A DNA stretch of 64,000 bases from Zipacnadum sp036504235. GTDB lineage: Bacteria; Armatimonadota; Zipacnadia; Zipacnadales; Zipacnadaceae. Where the stretch lies: positions 62,001-126,000 of the forward strand of contig DASXVN010000006.1 of assembly GCA_036504235.1 (NCBI GenBank), read 5' to 3'. The translations under genes were made by a program, and so were the position numbers. The notes beneath the pieces were generated by a model. The model was not told the origin of the DNA. It did no database searches and worked only from the letters and a program-made list of their open reading frames with translations. Positions 17,261 to 25,863 of this stretch are shown piece by piece; positions within the stretch are counted from its first letter, which is position 1, and each line of letters begins with the position of its first letter.

Positions 17261-18436
17261 ATGCTCGAGAACAAACTGATAATCTGCGACTCCAACATAC
17301 CCTGGCACCATAACCGGTACAGCAAGCACCACTTGATGTCCCAGTTGGCGCGGACCAACGACGTGGTTTTTGTGGACCCCGCGGAGGACTGGATAGACTA
17401 CCGGCGACGTCCGCCCGAGCACCGGGGGACCCTGGGGAATCGCTGCTGGCAGCCGCCGGGAGAAGCCCTCCGGGTTTTTACGCCGCTGTCCGTGCCGGGG
17501 CGCAGGCGTCTAGGCTTCCTGCAGCGCTGGGATGAGCCCAACTATGTCCGCCAGTTGCGCGGGGTCATAGGGCGCTACCCGGGGCGGGAACTCGTCCTGT
17601 TCATCGGCAATCCCTGGCATGTGTTCCTGCTGGAGGCCTTCCCCGACGCGGCGGGCGTCGTTTACCACTGCTCCGACAACTTCCCGGCGCTGTTCGAGGG
17701 GGACTTCCGCCGGCGACTGGAAGAGCGCGAGTGGCAACTGATTGCCCGGGCGGATCTGGTCGTCTGCTCGCATCCCACGCTGGTGGATAAGTGCCGCCAA
17801 TACAGCGACCGAGTGCATTACCTGGAGCACGCCGTGGACGAGCGGTTCTTCCGGCCGGCGGAGCAAGTGGCGTGCCCCTTCGATTTGGCGGTGGGGCGTC
17901 CGCCGCGGGTGGGTCTGGTGGGGACGCTCGACGCGGGGATTGACTACGACCTGCTGCGCGAGGCGGCGCAGGCCACACCCGAGGCCTCCTGGGCCCTGAT
18001 CGGCCCGGTCGCGGAGCCCCAGGCGCAGACCGTGGCCCAACTGGCGGAGCTGCCGAATGTACGCTACCTGGGGCCCCGACCGTGGGAGCAGCTCCCTGAA
18101 TACTTGTGGGGGTTGCAGGTGGGCGTGATCCCCTACCGACGCAGCGAGCTATCGCAGGCGCGGTGTCCGCTGAAGCTGTATGAGTACTTGGCGGCGGGGC
18201 TGACGGTGGTGGGGCACGGGCTAACGACGCCCGGATTGCTAGAGGCGTATGTCAGGCAGGCGGAGACCGAGACGGAGTTTGTGGGCCTGGTTCAGGAGGC
18301 GGTGTTTCTCCATGCCGAGCGCAGCGCAGGACGCGCGGATCAGGTCGAGTTGCTCAGTACCAAGTTCACGTGGAAAGCGAGGGCCGGGGAGCTGGCGAGC
18401 CTGATGGAGGGAGCGCTGGCCGGAAGCCCGTCCTAA
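17261..18436 (+). CDS. GT-B glycosyltransferase, TuaH/WsaF-like
   Basis: A 391-residue glycosyltransferase of the GT-B fold. It opens KLIICDSNIPWHHNRYSKHHLM, a form seen in TuaH-type enzymes rather than in classical GT4, has VVYHCSDNFPALF and YLEHAVDERFF, and ends with the donor-site block VGVIPYRRSELSQARCPLKLYEYLAAGLTVV. Its last Glu corresponds to the EX7E glutamate. GGCGG lies before the ATG. A 46-base gap to the previous gene is one of the few real gaps in this part of the locus. Confidence 0.85.
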   Translation: MLENKLIICDSNIPWHHNRYSKHHLMSQLARTNDVVFVDPAEDWIDYRRRPPEHRGTLGNRCWQPPGEALRVFTPLSVPGRRRLGFLQRWDEPNYVRQLRGVIGRYPGRELVLFIGNPWHVFLLEAFPDAAGVVYHCSDNFPALFEGDFRRRLEEREWQLIARADLVVCSHPTLVDKCRQYSDRVHYLEHAVDERFFRPAEQVACPFDLAVGRPPRVGLVGTLDAGIDYDLLREAAQATPEASWALIGPVAEPQAQTVAQLAELPNVRYLGPRPWEQLPEYLWGLQVGVIPYRRSELSQARCPLKLYEYLAAGLTVVGHGLTTPGLLEAYVRQAETETEFVGLVQEAVFLHAERSAGRADQVELLSTKFTWKARAGELASLMEGALAGSPS

Positions 18437-19662
18437 TGCGCATACTCGTAGTGTCCAAGAGCTATCCCGAACCCACTCGCCATGCTTATGGCGCGGACCT
18501 GATGTGCCGGGGATTCGCCAGGCACCTGGCCGCGGCCGGGCATGAACTCGTGGTGCTGACTACCCGTCAGGTTGAGGGGGGCAGCAGGGACGGCGTGGCC
18601 GTGTGGCCCCGGTTGGTCAACGACCGGCCGGACCCGCGCCTGCAGCCGGAACACTGGCGCAAGCGCCACAAGCTGGAGTACCTGCGCAAGGCCCGCCACA
18701 ACTACGCCGCGACCGGGCGCGCGCTGCGGGCGTTCCGGCCGGACGTAGTCTACCTGAGCGACCTGGAATTGCTGACCGGGTCACTGCTGCGGGCGCTGCA
18801 GGCCGCCGGCCGGCCACTCGTCTTCCATGCCCACGACTACACGCTGCTCGAGATGATCGGGAGCGCGAGCGAGGACGGCGCTCCTCGACCCGGCGGGTTG
18901 CGGCAGGCCGTACTGGACTGGTGCTTGTGTCCCCCTCAGGACGGCCCGGGCGTCCGGAGTTGCCGGCTCCTGGCGGTCAGCCGCGACGTCGCCGAGCGCT
19001 ACCGGGCGGCCGGGTGGCGCGAGGGCCGCGTGCAAGTCGTGTACAACGGCCTGGGGGAGGAGTTCTTTCGAGAGCGCCCGCGGGAGTTTCCGTCGGTGCC
19101 CTCGGTGCTCCTCGCCGGGCGGTGCGTGCCGGACAAGGGGTTGCACGTGGCCGTCGAGGCGCTGGGGCAGCTAGCCCGGCGCGGTTGGCGACCGGAACTG
19201 CATCTGGTGGGCACGTTTCAGGACGAGGCCTATCGTCAACGAATCGAGGAACTCGCGACTCGGGTTCAGGTGAGCGAGCAGGTCAAGTATCGGGGGTACG
19301 TGCCGGCCGCGGACATGCCGGCGGAATACGCGCGGCACGCCTGCAGCCTGGTGACCTCCCTGTGGCCCGAACCCTTCGGCCTGGTGTCGGTGGAAGCGCA
19401 GGCCCAGGGCACGCCCGTGATCGTCTCGCGGACCGGCGGACTCCCGGAGACGGTGCAGGACGGCGAGACGGGTCTGGTGACGCCGCCGGGCGACGCGACG
19501 GCCCTGGCCCAGGCGCTGGAGACGCTCCTGACGGACCCGGGGCGCTGGCAGCGTATGAGTGACGCCGGGAGGCTCTGGTCCCGCGAGCGTTTCTCTCTGA
19601 GTCGCGCCGCCGGCCAAGTCGAAGCGGCGCTGACGGAGGCCGCCCGGAACGGGGCTCACTAA
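18436..19662 (+). CDS. GT4 family glycosyltransferase
   Basis: A 408-residue GT-B enzyme. The opening RILVVSKSYPEPTRHAYGADLM with RHLAAAGHELVVLT is the usual acceptor half. LVFHAHDYTLLEMIG, followed by a loop with Cys, resembles enzymes that act on mannose- or galactose-containing repeats. The donor half has VLLAGRCVPDKGLHVAVEAL and the block LWPEPFGLVSVEAQAQGTPVIVS with GGLPETVQDGETGLV. The start shares one base with the previous stop (TAATG). An in-frame ATG 66 bases upstream lies within the previous gene and is rejected. Confidence 0.92.
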   Translation: MRILVVSKSYPEPTRHAYGADLMCRGFARHLAAAGHELVVLTTRQVEGGSRDGVAVWPRLVNDRPDPRLQPEHWRKRHKLEYLRKARHNYAATGRALRAFRPDVVYLSDLELLTGSLLRALQAAGRPLVFHAHDYTLLEMIGSASEDGAPRPGGLRQAVLDWCLCPPQDGPGVRSCRLLAVSRDVAERYRAAGWREGRVQVVYNGLGEEFFRERPREFPSVPSVLLAGRCVPDKGLHVAVEALGQLARRGWRPELHLVGTFQDEAYRQRIEELATRVQVSEQVKYRGYVPAADMPAEYARHACSLVTSLWPEPFGLVSVEAQAQGTPVIVSRTGGLPETVQDGETGLVTPPGDATALAQALETLLTDPGRWQRMSDAGRLWSRERFSLSRAAGQVEAALTEAARNGAH

Positions 19663-19665
19663 TCA

Positions 19666-20424
19666 ATGCAGATACTGATGTACCACAGCGTGGGCCGCCA
19701 TCCGGACGATTACTTGAGTGTCGCCCCGGAGGCCTTTCGCCGGCAGATGGAGTGGCTGGCTGAACGCGGACGTGGCCAGGAGACCCTGAGCCAAGCCCTG
19801 GCTCGGCCGGACCGGCCCCGCGAGAGCGTGGTCGTGACCTTCGATGACGCTTATGCCGACAACTACGAGGAGGCCTTCCCCATCTTGAAGGAGTTTGGCC
19901 TGACCGCGACAATCTTCGCGATCCCCGGAGCCATGGGACGCAGGCCGGACTGGACCGACGCCCATCCGGTGGCTCCGCTCCTGGATTGGGGCCAAGTCCG
20001 CGAGATGTCCCAGGCCGGTTTCGAGTTCGGTTCCCACACCATGACGCACCTGGACGTCTGCGCCGCGCCCCTCGCGCAGGTGGCGGAGGAGTTGTCCCGG
20101 TCCAAGGTGCTGCTGGAGGAGCAACTGGGCCAGGCCATCACCTCCTTCGCGTACCCCTACGGGTACTTTCGGGAGGAGATGCCTCACCTCCTCAATGCGG
20201 CCGGATACCGCTGGGCGGTCTTGGCCGATACATATGGCTACAACACGGCGCGGACGGATCCGTATCAGCTCCGGCGAGTGCCGATAGAGGGTTCCGACAG
20301 CCTCGAAGTCTTCGCGCGGAAAGCGCGCGGCTGGTACAACTGGTGGTATTACCCGAAAAAGGTGCGCAACGAGGCGCGTTTCCAGGTCAAGATGCTGCAG
20401 AAGAGGTTGAGCCGTGGACATTGA
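19666..20424 (+). CDS. polysaccharide deacetylase (CE4/NodB domain)
   Basis: A 252-residue NodB-type carbohydrate esterase with the full metal site: TFDDAY (Asp60 catalytic base, Asp61 metal), SHTMTH (His124 and His128 metal ligands) and AYPYGYF. It lacks a signal peptide and membrane anchor, so it would act in the cytoplasm or on lipid-linked intermediates. Many such proteins in polysaccharide loci have the same layout. It removes N-acetyl groups from amino sugars, which fits the bacillosamine-like precursor genes of the locus. It is four bases after the previous gene and overlaps the next by 11. Confidence 0.9.
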   Translation: MQILMYHSVGRHPDDYLSVAPEAFRRQMEWLAERGRGQETLSQALARPDRPRESVVVTFDDAYADNYEEAFPILKEFGLTATIFAIPGAMGRRPDWTDAHPVAPLLDWGQVREMSQAGFEFGSHTMTHLDVCAAPLAQVAEELSRSKVLLEEQLGQAITSFAYPYGYFREEMPHLLNAAGYRWAVLADTYGYNTARTDPYQLRRVPIEGSDSLEVFARKARGWYNWWYYPKKVRNEARFQVKMLQKRLSRGH

Positions 20425-21490
20425 GGTCTTCACCGAGCCGGACGAACTGGCGAGCTTGGAGAGCGAGTGGGACGAGCTGGTGGCGGAGTGCGCCCTGCCC
20501 ACCCCCTTCCTCACGCACGCCTGGCACCGGCTGTGGTGGAAGCACTGCGGCCAGCCGGGGGCGCTCTTCGTTGTCTGTGTGCGCCACCACGGAGAACTGG
20601 TGGGCGTGCTGCCGCTCTGCCGGGAGACCATGAGACTCCGGGGCCTGCTGCCGCTCCGCCAGATGTCCTTCGCCAGCGGAGACGCCGCCGACTATCGGGA
20701 CGTGCTGCTGCGACCGGGCCTCGAGTGGGAGATTCTGAACAAGCTCTTCGAGTATCTCGGCGACGTCTGTCGTCGGCCCGGCGGGGTGCTTACGCTACGG
20801 GGCCTGCCCGCTCTGTCGCGGACTCACGAACTCCTGCCGACTGTGGCCCAGCAGGAGGGATGGTTTGGGGGCGGCCGGGTCGCCGCGCCCTGCCCGTACG
20901 TGGCGCTTCCGGGCAGCTATGAGGAGTATCTGGCATCGCTATCGTCCTCCACCCGCCGCAAGCTCCAACTGAAAGGGCGAAACCTGGTGAAGGCGCACGG
21001 CGAGCCCCTCTGGCGCTACGCGCAGGGCGAGAGTATCACCGCCGAAGACATCGCCAGCTTCTTTCGTTTGCACGATCTAAGCTGGGCGGAGCGCGGCGGA
21101 TCGAAAGCCCTGACCAGTCCGCAGCTCCGGGCCTTTCACGCGGAACTCATGGGGACCCTGCGGGGAACGGTGAGCCCTGCTCTGGCCTTCCTGTCGCTCG
21201 GGACGCGGGACCTGGGCTGCATCTACGGCTTCACCAGCCGCGGTGTCTTCTATGATTATTTGCCCGGGTTCGATCCGGATTTCGACAAGTACTCTATCGG
21301 CTCGCAGATGCTGCTTCGGCTGATTGAGTTTGGGATAGCGCAAGGCTGGCAGGAGCTTGACCTGATGCGGGGCGACGAGAGCTACAAGTTTCACTACACC
21401 CGGCGCTGCCGGCACACCCTGGACTATGTCCTGTCGCCGGTGCGCTGGCGGGCCCGGCTGATCTGCGCCGCCGAGGCCTGGTCGCAGTAG
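20414..21490 (+). CDS. CelD/BioF2-like GNAT acyltransferase
   Basis: A 358-residue protein of the GNAT superfamily CelD/BioF2-like branch common in exopolysaccharide loci. The first domain opens EVFTEPDELASLESEWDELV with PFLTHAWHRLWWKH. The linker SSSTRRKLQLKGRNL and the second GNAT domain (LGCIYGFTSRGVFYDYLPGFDPDF, SIGSQMLLRLIEFGIAQGWQELDLMRGDESYKFHY) are the typical markers. Proteins of this type are thought to acylate sugars or peptides; the substrate is not known. GTG 20414 overlaps the deacetylase by 11 bases, a tight coupling. Confidence 0.82.
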   Translation: MDIEVFTEPDELASLESEWDELVAECALPTPFLTHAWHRLWWKHCGQPGALFVVCVRHHGELVGVLPLCRETMRLRGLLPLRQMSFASGDAADYRDVLLRPGLEWEILNKLFEYLGDVCRRPGGVLTLRGLPALSRTHELLPTVAQQEGWFGGGRVAAPCPYVALPGSYEEYLASLSSSTRRKLQLKGRNLVKAHGEPLWRYAQGESITAEDIASFFRLHDLSWAERGGSKALTSPQLRAFHAELMGTLRGTVSPALAFLSLGTRDLGCIYGFTSRGVFYDYLPGFDPDFDKYSIGSQMLLRLIEFGIAQGWQELDLMRGDESYKFHYTRRCRHTLDYVLSPVRWRARLICAAEAWSQ

Positions 21491-21501
21491 GGAGGACGAA
21501 C

Positions 21502-22584
21502 GTGGATTCAGCGGGCCAGGCGATCGAGTACCGGGCGATGACGCCGCCGGACCTCGCGGCGGTCGCCGCCCTGCTGCGCGAGGGGTTGCAGCTACCTGAA
21601 TTCTCGGCGGACTACCTGCGCTGGAAATGCTACGCGAATCCGGCCGGTGACGCCGATTACTGGCTGGCCGTGCAGGACGGGCGCGTAGTTGCCGCCTATG
21701 GGGCCATTCCCTACCTGGCGACGGCGCGCGGGGAAGACTCCCGGGTCTGGTTCACCACGGACGGGTTCGTCGCCCCGCACCTGCGCCGGCGCGGCCTGTA
21801 CAGCCGGCTGCTGGAGTTGACCCGACAGTCCCTGATCGCCCGCGGAGATCGATCAGCTTTCTGCACCGCGAGCCGGATGTCCCGTCCGGCCTTTGAGAAG
21901 ACGGGCTATTACCGCTGCGTTCCCGCGGTTAGCTACTTCTGGACGGCCCTCGGTCAGCATCGGGGAGTCGGCCGGACCGCTGGTTCCAGGTCCTGGAAGC
22001 AGCGGGCGGCGGGGCGGCTCAGTGAGCTGACCGGAGGCCGGCGCCGCTGCCTCCAAGCCGCGGCCGCCGCTGAGGCGCAGGAGCTAGACTGGGCGACGCC
22101 TCCTGACGAACTCGAGAGCCTGGTCCGGGCCACCGCTCCCGCGAACAGTATCTGTCTCGCGCGGACCCCGGCCTTCTGCCGCTGGCGTTTTGGCCGGCAC
22201 CCGTGGCGTCAGTATCGCGGTTGGCTGCTCCGGGAGGGCGGGGCGCCGGTGGGCCATGTGATCGTTCGCGGGGCCAATGTGGTGGATATCCGCGGCCGGG
22301 ACGACCAAGCGACGTGGCGGACGCTTATCGGCCTGGCCCTGCAAGCTCTGGCCGACGCCGGGGAAAGCGAGGCGCACGTCTACAGCAGCGGTCCGCCGGG
22401 ACTGGCGACAGCCCTGCGCCGGGCCGGCTTCCTTCAGTGGGATCGCGCCTGGCGGCCCCGGGGGCTATACCCGCCGCAGACGTTGATGGTCGCGAAGCTC
22501 GCGGCCGCGGAGCCGGAGTTTCCCGACGTATGGAACCCGGCCAGTTGGACGCTGCAGATGGCCGACCTGGATTGTGGGCTGTAA
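21502..22584 (+). CDS. GNAT family acetyltransferase
   Basis: A 360-residue protein with a well-formed N-terminal GNAT domain: YWLAVQDGRVVAAYGAIPYL, then the acetyl-CoA loop FVAPHLRRRGLYSRLLEL (R-x-x-R-G-type pyrophosphate binding) and SRMSRPAFEKTGYYRC. The C-terminal half looks like a second, degenerate GNAT domain (RWRFGRHPWRQYRGWLLREGGAPVGHVI). GTG 21502 follows GGAGG. Together with 20414 and 32225 it gives the locus three acyltransferase-like proteins, one of which could acetylate the 4-amino sugar made by the dehydratase/aminotransferase pair. Confidence 0.85.
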   Translation: MDSAGQAIEYRAMTPPDLAAVAALLREGLQLPEFSADYLRWKCYANPAGDADYWLAVQDGRVVAAYGAIPYLATARGEDSRVWFTTDGFVAPHLRRRGLYSRLLELTRQSLIARGDRSAFCTASRMSRPAFEKTGYYRCVPAVSYFWTALGQHRGVGRTAGSRSWKQRAAGRLSELTGGRRRCLQAAAAAEAQELDWATPPDELESLVRATAPANSICLARTPAFCRWRFGRHPWRQYRGWLLREGGAPVGHVIVRGANVVDIRGRDDQATWRTLIGLALQALADAGESEAHVYSSGPPGLATALRRAGFLQWDRAWRPRGLYPPQTLMVAKLAAAEPEFPDVWNPASWTLQMADLDCGL

Positions 22585-22600
22585 TCTCGTGGGAGTGGAT

Positions 22601-23707
22601 ATGCGCGTATTGCTCGTACAACACCCTTCGATCACCTTGGACCTCGCGCACACCGGAGGTATCGAGGTAGTGGAATTGAACCAACTGCGGGAGCTTAACG
22701 CCCGGGGCGTGCCGACTCGCCTGTGCGTTGCGAGCCTCCGGGGGAAGGAGGAGGGCATCCAGCGCGTCCGGGACTGGGGCTGGCAGAACCGTTATCTGCA
22801 AGGGGCGTACTACCTGAACGCCCGCCGACAGGACCGCCGGGCCGATATCTTGCACGGTCACTATACGCCGCTGCTGCCCCTGATCTATCCGCGGAACTCG
22901 GTGGTCCACTACCACGGACTCACGCTCTCCGGATTGCCCCTGTACCGCCACCCCGCGTGCGCCCGGCGGTATCATCAGGCGCATTACCTCTTCTGCGCCC
23001 GCTGGCTGGCCGAGGGATTTGCGGAGATGTACCCCGCTATGCCTCGCGACCATCTCCATGTGGTGTACAACGCGGCCGACCCTCGCGCGTTCCATCCCGC
23101 GCCCGAACGCCGCGCTAACCCGGTCCCGCGGATCGTCTTCTATGCCGGGTGGATACCGGAGAAGGGCCTCTACGAACTGCTGGAGGCAGTGGCCCGCCTG
23201 GAAGCCAAGCGTACTGACTTTGAGGTCCATCTGGGGGGGAGCGCTTTCACCCACTACCGGCGGGCCGGTTCCGAGGAGCTGGACCGGGAAGTCAGAGCGC
23301 GAGCGGGAGCGCTGGCGACCGTGAGGCTGATCGGCCACGTCGCGCACGAGGACCTGCCGGCGCTGCTCCGCACCATGGATATCGGGGTGGTCCCCTCTAC
23401 CTACGACGACCCCTTCCCCCTGGTGCCGCTGGAGATGATGGCCAGCGGGTTGCCGGTGGTCGCCTTCCGCGCCGGGGGTCTGCCGGAAGCCGTCGTAGAC
23501 GGGGAGACGGGATTCCTCGTGGAGAATCGCAACGTAGAGGCGCTGGCCGCGGCCCTCGAGCGGCTTATTGAGGACGCGCACCTGCGGCAGGAGATGTCCG
23601 CGCAGGCCCGCCGGCGGGTGGAGCAGTTCTTCACCTGGGATCGCCACGTGGACCAACTACTGGAGATCTACGAGCAGATAATCCACCGCAACGAGGCGCG
23701 CCGATGA
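22601..23707 (+). CDS. GT4 family glycosyltransferase
   Basis: A 368-residue GT-B enzyme with the opening RVLLVQHPSITLDLAHTGG, HGHYTPLLPLIYPRNSVVHYHG and VVYNAADPRAFHP. The donor half reads IVFYAGWIPEKGLYELLEAV, then the EX7E region YDDPFPLVPLEMMASGLPVVAF and GGLPEAVVDGETGFLV. ATG 22601 is preferred because GGGAG lies seven bases upstream; GTG codons at 22574 and 22589 in the same frame are alternatives. Its last four bases overlap the next gene. Confidence 0.92.
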   Translation: MRVLLVQHPSITLDLAHTGGIEVVELNQLRELNARGVPTRLCVASLRGKEEGIQRVRDWGWQNRYLQGAYYLNARRQDRRADILHGHYTPLLPLIYPRNSVVHYHGLTLSGLPLYRHPACARRYHQAHYLFCARWLAEGFAEMYPAMPRDHLHVVYNAADPRAFHPAPERRANPVPRIVFYAGWIPEKGLYELLEAVARLEAKRTDFEVHLGGSAFTHYRRAGSEELDREVRARAGALATVRLIGHVAHEDLPALLRTMDIGVVPSTYDDPFPLVPLEMMASGLPVVAFRAGGLPEAVVDGETGFLVENRNVEALAAALERLIEDAHLRQEMSAQARRRVEQFFTWDRHVDQLLEIYEQIIHRNEARR

Positions 23708-24705
23708 TCGCCCTCAGCGTCCTCGTCCCCACGCATGACCGTCTCCCTATCCTCCAGGAGACCCTCCCCCGGCTGCTGACGAGCGGCAGCCTGGGCGAGG
23801 ACTCTGAGGTCATCGTCGTGGACGACCATTGCACCGACGGCACTGGAGGGTGGCTGGCCGGACTCGCGGAGCAGGAGCCCCGGTTGATCGTGGTCACCAG
23901 TGACCGCGGGGGGCGAGCGGCGGCGCGGAACGCGGGGATCGCCCGCGCGCGAGGTGAGTTGATCTGCTGTCTGGACGATGATATGTGGGTGCGCCCGGGG
24001 TTCCTGGAGGCGCATTGGCGCGCCTACCAGCAGGCCGCGGGGGAGACCGTGGTTGGCGTCGGCAAGATGACGCCCCATCCGGCCAACGCTCCCACCGCCG
24101 CCAATCTGGCTTTTGACCGCCGGCTCCAGCATCTGGACGAGTCCCTGGCCGAGTGGGGCGACGACCTGCCCTGTCGTTACCTGTGCACCGGCAATGTCTC
24201 CCTGCCTCGGCGCCTGTTCGAGGACCACCAGGCCTTCGACGAGGGATTTGAGGGGTACAGCTTCGAGGACACGGAACTCGGCTATCGGCTGGCCGCGCGG
24301 GGCGTCCGGTTTCGCTATGTGCCGGAGGCCTGGGCCGAGCATCGCACGGACACGAGCCTGACCGTATTGCTGCGCCGGCAGACGGAAGCCGGTCGCTCCG
24401 CCGTTCGCTTCGTGCAGCAGCACCCGGCGGCCGCCCCGTATCTGGAGGTGCCCTTCGAGGTGCCGGGGGTGGAGTCTACCCGCCGCCGGGACGGGCTGCC
24501 CAAGCGGCTGGCGAAAAGGTTGCTCTTCTCGCGCCTGGGGAGTGCGGGCGGGGAGGCTCTCCTGCGCGCCAGCGCCGCCCTCGGTTGGCGCGAGGGCGCG
24601 ATTCGCTCCCTGAGTTGGGCCGGGTATGCGCGCTATGGCAGAGCCTACCGCGAGGCGGCGGGAGTCGTGGCCGCGACGACTTCCCTCACGGAGGAGACCA
24701 GATGA
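23704..24705 (+). CDS. GT2 family glycosyltransferase
   Basis: A 333-residue GT-A enzyme. The GT2 opening is LSVLVPTHDRLPILQETL, with the nucleotide pair VIVVDDHCTDGTGG and the metal motif CCLDDDMWVRPGFL. Acceptor-side residues lie in EGYSFEDTELGYRLAARGVRF, the ED motif that usually provides the base, and the C-terminus is basic. The product is cytoplasmic, without membrane helices. It is coupled on both sides by ATGA overlaps. Confidence 0.92.
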   Translation: MIALSVLVPTHDRLPILQETLPRLLTSGSLGEDSEVIVVDDHCTDGTGGWLAGLAEQEPRLIVVTSDRGGRAAARNAGIARARGELICCLDDDMWVRPGFLEAHWRAYQQAAGETVVGVGKMTPHPANAPTAANLAFDRRLQHLDESLAEWGDDLPCRYLCTGNVSLPRRLFEDHQAFDEGFEGYSFEDTELGYRLAARGVRFRYVPEAWAEHRTDTSLTVLLRRQTEAGRSAVRFVQQHPAAAPYLEVPFEVPGVESTRRRDGLPKRLAKRLLFSRLGSAGGEALLRASAALGWREGAIRSLSWAGYARYGRAYREAAGVVAATTSLTEETR

Positions 24706-25853
24706 CCTCGACTACCGAGCGCCCCCTGCGGCTGGCCCTGGACGCCTCCGCCTGGTGCGACGGGCGAGGTCTCGGGCGCTACGCCGCTCAGATGGCTACC
24801 GCCCTCGCCGCGAGCGGCCGAGTTGACCTGCGACCGTTCGCGCCCGACGACGACTGGGGCCCGTGGTCGCTGTCTCCGGAGCTACGGGAGCGAACCACGG
24901 TCTGGCGGTCCCGCTATCTGCCCTGGCTCAGTTATCGGCTGCCCCGGCTGGTGTCGCGGGAGCAGCCCGAGGTCACGTGGTTCCCCGCCAACGAAGCGGC
25001 GCCGTGGGGCTGCCACCCCTATATTCTGACCATTCACGACGTCGCACAGGCCCACTTCCCCGAGCGGTTCTTCTCCGGGGTCTGGGAGTATCGCCGCTAC
25101 CTGCGCCGACTCCGGGGCGCCGTAGCGGGCGCGGCCCGGGTGGTGACCGACGCTGCCTGCTCCGCGGACGACCTGCAGCAGCTCTGCGGGTGTCACCCCG
25201 AGAAGCTGGCGGTGGTGCCCCTGGGCGTGGAAGCGGCCTTCCGCCCCGCCCCGGCCGGCGAGTACCAACCGGTCCTGCAACAGCACCAGGTACGGCAACC
25301 GTACGTCCTGTATGTAGGCGGGTTCGACTTTCGCAAGAACCTGCCGACCCTGATTGAGGCCTTCGCCCGGTTGGTGTCTCGCGGCCGCCCCGAGACCCTG
25401 ATCCTGGTCGGGACGCGCAGTCGCCGACCGGCGATGCAGCCTGACCTGGAAGCGGTGGTGCGCAAGCACCGGCTGGGCGACAAAGTGATCTTCCTGGAGG
25501 GGACCGTCAACGATGATACGCAGTTGCGGGCCTTGTACAGCGGCGCGGCCTTGTTCGTATTCCCCTCGCTCTTCGAGGGCTTCGGCCTGCCGCCGCTGGA
25601 GGCGATGGCTTGCGGGACGCCCGTCGTCTGCTCGCAGGCCGCCTCTTTACCGGAGGTCGTGGGCGACGCCGCGGTGAGCGTCGCCGCCGAAGACGCGTCG
25701 GTGCTGGCGGAGGCCATGCGGGGAGTGCTGGAAGACGAGGACCGGCAAGCCCGGCTCCGGTCAGCAGGTCTGCTGCGGGCGCGGCTCTTTACCTGGACGG
25801 CGGCGGCGGAGAGGCTGTGCGATCTCGCCTCTGCCGTAGCGCGGGGAACGTGA
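24702..25853 (+). CDS. GT4 family glycosyltransferase (mannosyltransferase-like)
   Basis: A 383-residue GT-B enzyme of the WbpX/MtfB-like group with the opening RLALDASAWCDGRGLGRYAAQ and the block YILTIHDVAQAHFPERF. The donor half is YVLYVGGFDFRKNLPTLIEAFARL, followed by SLFEGFGLPPLEAMACGTPVVCS with the EX7E pair. Enzymes with this exact layout are often mannosyl- or rhamnosyltransferases, but specificity cannot be fixed. ATG 24702 lies in an ATGA overlap with the previous stop. Confidence 0.92.
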   Translation: MTSTTERPLRLALDASAWCDGRGLGRYAAQMATALAASGRVDLRPFAPDDDWGPWSLSPELRERTTVWRSRYLPWLSYRLPRLVSREQPEVTWFPANEAAPWGCHPYILTIHDVAQAHFPERFFSGVWEYRRYLRRLRGAVAGAARVVTDAACSADDLQQLCGCHPEKLAVVPLGVEAAFRPAPAGEYQPVLQQHQVRQPYVLYVGGFDFRKNLPTLIEAFARLVSRGRPETLILVGTRSRRPAMQPDLEAVVRKHRLGDKVIFLEGTVNDDTQLRALYSGAALFVFPSLFEGFGLPPLEAMACGTPVVCSQAASLPEVVGDAAVSVAAEDASVLAEAMRGVLEDEDRQARLRSAGLLRARLFTWTAAAERLCDLASAVARGT

Positions 25854-25863
25854 TTCTGTACCT